The position numbers and the translations under genes were made by a program. Shown here piece after piece: positions 59,136-64,000 of a DNA stretch of 64,000 nt (its first letter is position 1; every line of letters begins with the position of its first letter). Location: NCBI GenBank assembly GCA_021904315.1, contig CM038919.1, positions 992,001 to 1,056,000 on the forward strand, read 5' to 3'. The notes below the pieces were generated by a model. That model was not told the origin of the DNA. It saw only the letters and a list, made by a program, of their open reading frames with translations, and searched no databases. Origin of the DNA: Sphagnum magellanicum (lineage: Eukaryota; Streptophyta; Sphagnopsida; Sphagnales; Sphagnaceae).

Positions 59136-60175
59136 CTGGCAACAGCCCAGCCACTTCGGGGGCAATAGGAGCATTGTAGCGTTGCTTGTCAACATTGCCG
59201 TTGACCTTGATGACAACTTCCCATTGAGGCAAGTCGTGTGCGGGCATGTCCATGACTTGTTTGAAATGCTGCACAAATGTGTTGTGATCATGCAACATCT
59301 ACTATAACCCCGCCAAAGTTGGCTGATGCAAAGCAGCGCCCGTAGCACCCAAAGCTGCAAGGCGTGCTGTGACTTGTGCATCCATGGAATCAATGATGTA
59401 CAACTAGGCAAATTGTGGCACATCATGCTCGGCGGGCTGCAAAGGCCCCAGCAAGTGATGCACAGCCCCTTTGATGGCAATCATGTTGATCCCTTGTTCC
59501 GGGGAATGGATGTGTAGGCCCGTTGAGGCCATCTACAATGCAGAATTGTATGCACGAATGTTCTGCTTGAAATCCTTAGTGGCAGGTGGCAAAGGCTGGT
59601 GCTCACTGGGCACACTGGTGAACAAATCTCTGAGTGGCTAAGGTGCAGGGGCAGGGAAAGCATTGCTCAACCCAGACATCTTGCCACTGCCGCAACACAA
59701 AGTGGTGCGCTTTTTCTTGTGCTCAAAGCAAAGTGCATTGCAGTGTGTGCACCTATGTGACATGGCACCCAATGAGTGTACCACCAACCCCTCCACCTCA
59801 TCCGCAGTGTGTAAGGCTTGCTTCCCAGATCACAGGGCGCGAGCCCCTCGCCTAGCTGCTTGCCGCTGATTAGCAGGCTGGGCTGCCCTGGCAGCACGCC
59901 TGGCAGAAGCATCTCGTTCCCTGACTACTTGTTGCTGTTCAGCAGGCTGGGCTGCCCTGGCAGCACGCCTAGCAAAGGCATCCTGTTCCCTGGCTGCTTG
60001 TTGTTGTTCAGTGAACTGAGCTGCCCTGGCAGCATGCCTGGTAGAGGCATCCTGTTCCCTGGTTGTTTGTTGCTGTTCAGCGGACTGAGCTGCCCTGGCA
60101 GCGCGCCTGGTGGCAGCATTCCTGGTTACATCAATGCGAAGGGAGGAGGAAGAGGCACACCCATGATAGTGGTGG
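59136..60175 (-). pseudogene. Helitron N-terminal region (zinc finger and Helitron-like N domain)
   Basis: The minus strand carries an Ala/Gln/Arg-rich repeat region and then a Cys-rich finger (HRCTHCNALCFEHKKK, LCCGSGKMSGLSNAFPAP). The family block follows (TKDFKQNIRAYNSAL, NMIAIKGAVHHLLGPLQP, QLYIIDSMDAQVTARL), ending with NAPIAPEVAGLLPG at 59136. A 107-base GT-AG intron (59029-59135; 'gtgaggttc' to 'ttgcacag') leads to the next exon in phase. No ATG in this frame lies upstream, so the start is lost or on an earlier exon. A few stops and frame changes are present. Confidence 0.7.
59866..60120 (-). repeat. 60-bp tandem repeat coding RRAARAAQ...EQQQ
   Basis: About four copies of a 60-base unit in the Helitron N-terminal region. 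Each encodes ARRAARAAQPAEQQQ-like sequence, basic and Gln-rich. Such short repeats are common at the N terminus of plant Helitron proteins. Confidence 0.75.
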
Positions 60176-60253
60176 TTTCATAGCCAACAGTAGGAATGTT
60201 GATATCTGAGGCTTCGAACTTCACTTGCTAACAACTAATTCTTTTTCTCTTTC

Positions 60254-60550
60254 CTAATTGATATGCTCTTTTCTGAGGTTGTCAATAGCTCAATCTTTAT
60301 TTGTGTTGGGGATTCATTGATTTGATACTGCATTGCCCCAATACTTTCTGACTGATATCCTTCATGTCCTGTATGTTTTTTGTGATAAACCAAGATAGGA
60401 CATCTGATTGATACCCTTTGTTTCTTGTATGTTTTTGTGATCAAAATATGTTTCATTGATCTTGATAAACCAAGATAGCATACCTAATTGATATGCTATT
60501 TTCTGAGGTTGTTAATAGCTCAATCTTTATTTGTGCTGGGGATTCATTAT
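60254..60550. repeat. 70-bp direct repeat pair in gypsy DNA
   Basis: About 60254-60323 and 60481-60550 are nearly the same ('cctaattgatatgct', 'tgaggttgt.aatagctcaa', 'ggggattcatt'), 227 bases apart. The pair sits between the Helitron and gag. Confidence 0.7.
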
Positions 60551-60729
60551 GGAGACCTGAAAAGATACAATTTTTCTTTAATTTTTTTTTTGTTCAAATT
60601 TTGACAGACTTTGATTCATTTTGTAGACCCAAAAAGAGACAATATTTTTTTGATGTCTTCTGTGTTTAAATTTTGAGAGTTTGATGTCATAAATGTCCTT
60701 TAATCCAAATCAAGTGTGGTTTGAGCTTA

Positions 60730-62610
60730 TATGTCAACCAGCAATCTCATCAAGACCTTCTTTATGGCCAGTTTCACCAAACCTTCAAGGTATTCCAACT
60801 CCACAGGAATAATGAGGATGGTCTCCATGGGTGTTAAAACGATCCTCCCTTTAACAAAGTGTGACAAATATGATGTTTCCATTAGTCCCAAGGTGTTTAG
60901 ATTCTCTATTCTCGTCCTCAGGTACTTGTGCCTCTACTCCAAATGTGGATGCTTGTACAAGTATCCTATGTTTTAGCATTCTAACTCCAAAAAAAACATT
61001 GTGCTTTATTCCACATAGTCCATTTAATTCAGTTAAAGTAACTTCCTCATCATTGATTAACATTTCTAGGAAATTTGCTGACACAAATGGGCACTTGCCA
61101 TTCTTTTTCCAACATTTATGTTCTGTGTGTCCCATGCTTAAATAGAAAGAACACTTAAGATCACAATTATCTATCTTATGCCCCCCACCACATTTGGTAC
61201 AACTTGGCCTTAAATCAATGAGTCTAGAGCATGCAAATGTGATTTGTTCTTATGATTTGCAAAGTTGGCATTAAATGATGTTGGTCATTTTTGAACTAGG
61301 TCTTTTACTGCCATGTGTTCCCCACCCAAAATACTTAACCAAAATTTCATTAAGCTCCTATAATTGTTTGTTAGTACTGGTTTCTCTTAGTGTTAATTCC
61401 TCCTCCTTCTCTTCCTATAAGGTTTCATATGGTGTTTTTCCAATTTCTTCCAACACTTTCTCCACTCCTATAGCAATTGATAGGAATTCATCCATGTCTT
61501 AATAGGTGCAAACCACTAGTAACTTCCTCAACTTTGGTCACAACTTGGATAGGAACCATCTTCTTATTTCTGCATCCGAGATGCGGCCCTTTACAAAAAG
61601 CCTTTCCAATTTGTCATAGTATAATTGAACCCTTTGCATGTGTTTTTATCGCACTGCATCCATCTTGGTTTTCAATTCATCTTCATCATGTACACCATAC
61701 TTCAAATGCAACAATGTTTGCAAAGCCTTCTAATCTTCAAGTGGTGGGTCAAGCCGACAATACCATTCCCAGACCTTGCCTTTCAAGTTGAAGTTGGCAA
61801 TTTTGAAGAGTTAATTTTCATCCAACTCATTGACCTTTCCAACCATTTGAAGCCTTTTTGTCCAATCAAAAATGTCCTCCATGTCCTTGCCCCAAACGAG
61901 CTTGTCCATTCTTTTTGAGCTAGTCATTCTATTTATTGAAGGCTTTCCACAAATACACCAAGTCAATATTCTAATTTCCCTATTTCCACCTCAAGTTCCT
62001 TTTCATTATATTCAACATACTATAGCCAATTGCTACCTAATTTGATGTTATATATTCCACATCACTTCTACTAGCATACCTCCAAAAGAGATGATCATAG
62101 ATATTAGTGCAATATAACCAGCACGACATATGAAAATCCTTACTAGAACTAGAAATTCTCAAAATGCGGTCTCCTTCTTTGATCCTAGCGTCTAATTCTG
62201 GTCTATAAAATTGTGTACAACAATTTTTATACCAATATCTATTGAAATCCAAATATCTCCTACCCTAAGCATTGTAGTGATTTTCTCCCTAGCTACTCAT
62301 TGGATTTCAAGAGGTTTCAAAGGGCCAAAAGCTTGTGAAGTAGAACTTGGTTTTTGAGCTTTGTATGATGTACCATTGTCGCCCATTGACATTTGAATTG
62401 GTTTTCAACCAGAAAGCAACTTTCATAAAGAAACTAGCATGTACAACTCCCATTGCAATATCTCTAATTTCAGTAGTTGTTAAATCAAATTCTACTAGTG
62501 ATGCTTGCAAATCTTGTAACGCTAAAATTATTGTCCTTGTACAAGGTTCTACTAGAAACTCCAACTCATCAAAAGAAAAAACACTAGATTGGATTTTTCT
62601 GTTCATGGCT
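60730..62610 (-). mobile_element. Gypsy gag region
   Basis: Retrotransposon-type gag sequence at about 61400-61920, then a Cys/His zinc-knuckle region near 61100-61220 (SMGHTEHKCWKKNGKC). A leading region runs to 62606. Broken fossil. Confidence 0.7.
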
Positions 62611-63360
62611 CATCATTGACATCGTTAGTCAATAAAATTCATGCAAAAAATCACTTTGTCTTCCTTCAATCAAGGGATTGAGTAGGTTATAACTCTGAAT
62701 GGCATGTGTTTGTTCATTTAAACTCTCCAGTTGCCATTTGAATCCTTGACTTGACTTTACACAAAGTTTCCAACTGATGAATCCAAACATACTTCCACCT
62801 ACTTCTACCCTTAGAATTCTATCTCCTTCCTAGAGCATTTTTTCCACTCCTGGTATGAAAAATCTAATAAAGCAATCTAAAGCAATATACCCTTTAAGTA
62901 TCCAAATATCCCCAACCTTGGGGATATCACCTTTCTCCTCAAACCTTGGAATAACAACATTAGGGTATGTAGGAAATGAAAAAGAACCTACACTAGAATT
63001 ATGCAACTCTATTCCACTCTCTAATTCCATTATGTACTTTGATCCATATTTGTGCGTGTGTATCAAACCCTTTATGATGGATTTTGACCACAAGATCCCC
63101 AATCAATGCTTCATTTGGATTTATCCCCACAATGTTCACCACCCCAAAACCATGCATCTGCAATATTAGAGATCCTAAAGATGGATTTGGATCTATGCTT
63201 GGGCTATCAAACCTATAGATAACTTATTATTCAAAAAGTTCTTGTGTAGTCAAATCTTGATCATGATCACTATTGCTTGTGTTTAACATTTTTTTTGCAT
63301 CTTAAAAAAATTATAATTACGTGTTAATAACTTTTACTCTTATCATCCTAAATTGACTAA
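62611..63360 (-). mobile_element. Gypsy leader / upstream gag remnant
   Basis: Contains a 90-codon frame (62830-63102) whose EEKGDIPKVGDIWILKG stretch resembles a partner at 62037-62252 (ARIKEGDRILRI), suggesting an inner duplication. The function is unknown. Confidence 0.35.
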
Positions 63361-63375
63361 CCCACTCTAATACCA
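63361..63375 (-). promoter_or_regulatory. Primer-binding site, initiator Met-tRNA type
   Basis: The minus strand reads TGGTATTAGAGTGGG right after the right LTR. It is close to the plant consensus TGGTATCAGAGC that pairs with the 3' end of initiator methionine tRNA. Confidence 0.7.
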
Positions 63376-63376
63376 A

Positions 63377-63631
63377 AAAGGAGGGTAGCATATAAATATG
63401 TATGCTAATTTGTCACAACAAAATAATGAATGTATATGTCAATGCAAAAAGCCTTGTAAACACACAACCGGTGTGTGAAGGAAATATAATTTCTTACAAC
63501 TTCATAACAGGACTCTAGGACTTTGATGGATCAACATGCTCCGGATTTTTCTCTTTAAGGACTATCATGGCCTTCCATTGGGTATCCTAACAAAAATTGA
63601 ATTTTACACATAACATTCTAGAATCCCAACA
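63377..63631 (-). repeat. Gypsy LTR repeat, right (5' LTR)
   Basis: Matches 50808-51063. Starts TGTTGGGATT on the minus strand and is followed by the primer-binding site. The outer flank shows no clear target duplication with the left side, which is disturbed by the solo LTR. Confidence 0.75.
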
Positions 63632-63689
63632 AAAATGTATTTGAAAGTCAGTCTATTACCATTATGTTTCAAAAATTATTTGAAGATCA

Positions 63690-64000
63690 TAAGGTCACAC
63701 TCTTATAGCACTTTAAATCTCTTAAATTTAACAAGAAATGAGAAAGTTATGAGCATTGAATGTAAGAGGGGTAGAAGAGAAGAAAGAGAAGAAAAACGCA
63801 TTTTATAACTTGGAAAAGGTTATTTCTCTTCTTGCTCATCTATAATTACTCCTTTGCCTCTGCTGCTCAAAGACAAATTGAAGAGCTCAAGTTAGTGCTC
63901 CCATAACGTTTTAAATCACTCAAAATGAAGAAGAGATGAGAAGATATGAATAAAATGTTCGATCATAGGTGATGTTTGGTCATAGGACAGGTTACCCTAG
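63690..64000 (+). repeat. Dispersed repeat, copy 2, cut by window edge
   Basis: Same family as 45360-45720 ('gagaaagttatgagc', 'gtgctcccataacg', 'tttaaatcactcaaa'). Continues beyond the window. Confidence 0.5.

Larger units (their letters stand above)
54937..60202 (-). mobile_element. Helitron with Rep and PIF1-like helicase regions
   Basis: A rolling-circle transposon inserted in the gypsy fossil. Its minus-strand 3' end is GGGTTACCCACTAG with host T beyond, and a GTGGC-ATA-GCCAC hairpin sits 10 bases before the CTAG. The 5' end is placed tentatively at 60202 (minus-strand TC after an A); this is uncertain. It encodes an N-terminal zinc-finger and Helitron-like region, a Rep nuclease and a PIF1-type helicase. 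Two GT-AG introns split the coding region. The DNA is GC-richer than the host element. Several stops make it inactive, but domains are well kept, so it is younger than the gypsy element. Confidence 0.85.
50808..63631 (-). mobile_element. Ty3/gypsy LTR retrotransposon fossil, interrupted by a Helitron
   Basis: Direct repeats of about 255 bp mark both ends. On the minus strand the order is 5' LTR, primer-binding site, gag, protease, reverse transcriptase/RNase H, integrase, 3' LTR. Protease before and integrase after reverse transcriptase place it in Ty3/gypsy. Without the 5.3-kb Helitron it spans about 7.5 kb. It is clearly broken in many places (well over ten). The two LTRs are roughly 85% alike by eye, which suggests an old insertion. 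Confidence 0.8.

Noticed and set aside
1-64000. CRISPR arrays, prokaryotic operons, rRNA genes, telomere repeats
   Set aside because: None seen. Tandem arrays here lack unique spacers, and the gene content is plant nuclear.

Overview
The window looks like nuclear DNA of a land plant. It holds a plastid-targeted YggT/YLMG gene, a family of F-box/leucine-rich-repeat genes, a Helitron with spliced introns, a MULE relic with a SWIM zinc finger, a CACTA-like element and a Ty3/gypsy fossil primed by initiator Met-tRNA. I cannot name the species. Low gene density, AT-rich spacers and heavy TE nesting suggest a large genome, possibly a seed-free lineage; this is inference.

Layout. (1) 1-1.7 kb: the C-terminal end of a broken F-box/LRR copy (A) with a long conserved 3' tail. 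(2) 2.9-11 kb: a decayed multi-exon relic of unknown family, split by a nest: CACTA-like element (5422-9687, TSD TAA) > solo LTR (6499-8840) > mariner-like MITE (6546-8069) > a Helitron-like insert ending at 7972. (3) 12.4-20 kb: three more solo LTRs of the same family, one splitting a minus-strand MULE relic. (4) 21.2-26 kb: F-box/LRR gene B with its promoter and tail, then an orphan upstream block of the same family without a gene. (5) 26-31 kb: two MITEs in AT-rich DNA. (6) 31.3-32.5 kb: YLMG1-type gene behind a 46-bp minisatellite. (7) 34.6-43.4 kb: F-box/LRR genes C and D on the minus strand, with tails and far-upstream DNA. (8) 43.4-49.9 kb: poly-G runs, small repeats and one small candidate gene. 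(9) 49.9-63.6 kb: a fifth solo LTR beside a minus-strand gypsy fossil, itself interrupted by a 5.3-kb Helitron carrying Rep and PIF1-like helicase regions.

The host genes with good support are B, C and D (461, 466 and 468 codons; N-terminal F-box, C-terminal LRR-like region) and YLMG1. The F-box proteins would act as substrate receptors of SCF ubiquitin ligases; YLMG1 would act in the plastid envelope or thylakoid. Almost everything else is mobile DNA. The most unusual signals are: three hairpins kept in the solo-LTR family, with arms that change together; the duplicated F-box unit, which carries more than 1 kb of 3' DNA and left an orphan promoter; and a Helitron terminus shared by a coding Helitron at 54.9 kb and a short insert 47 kb away.
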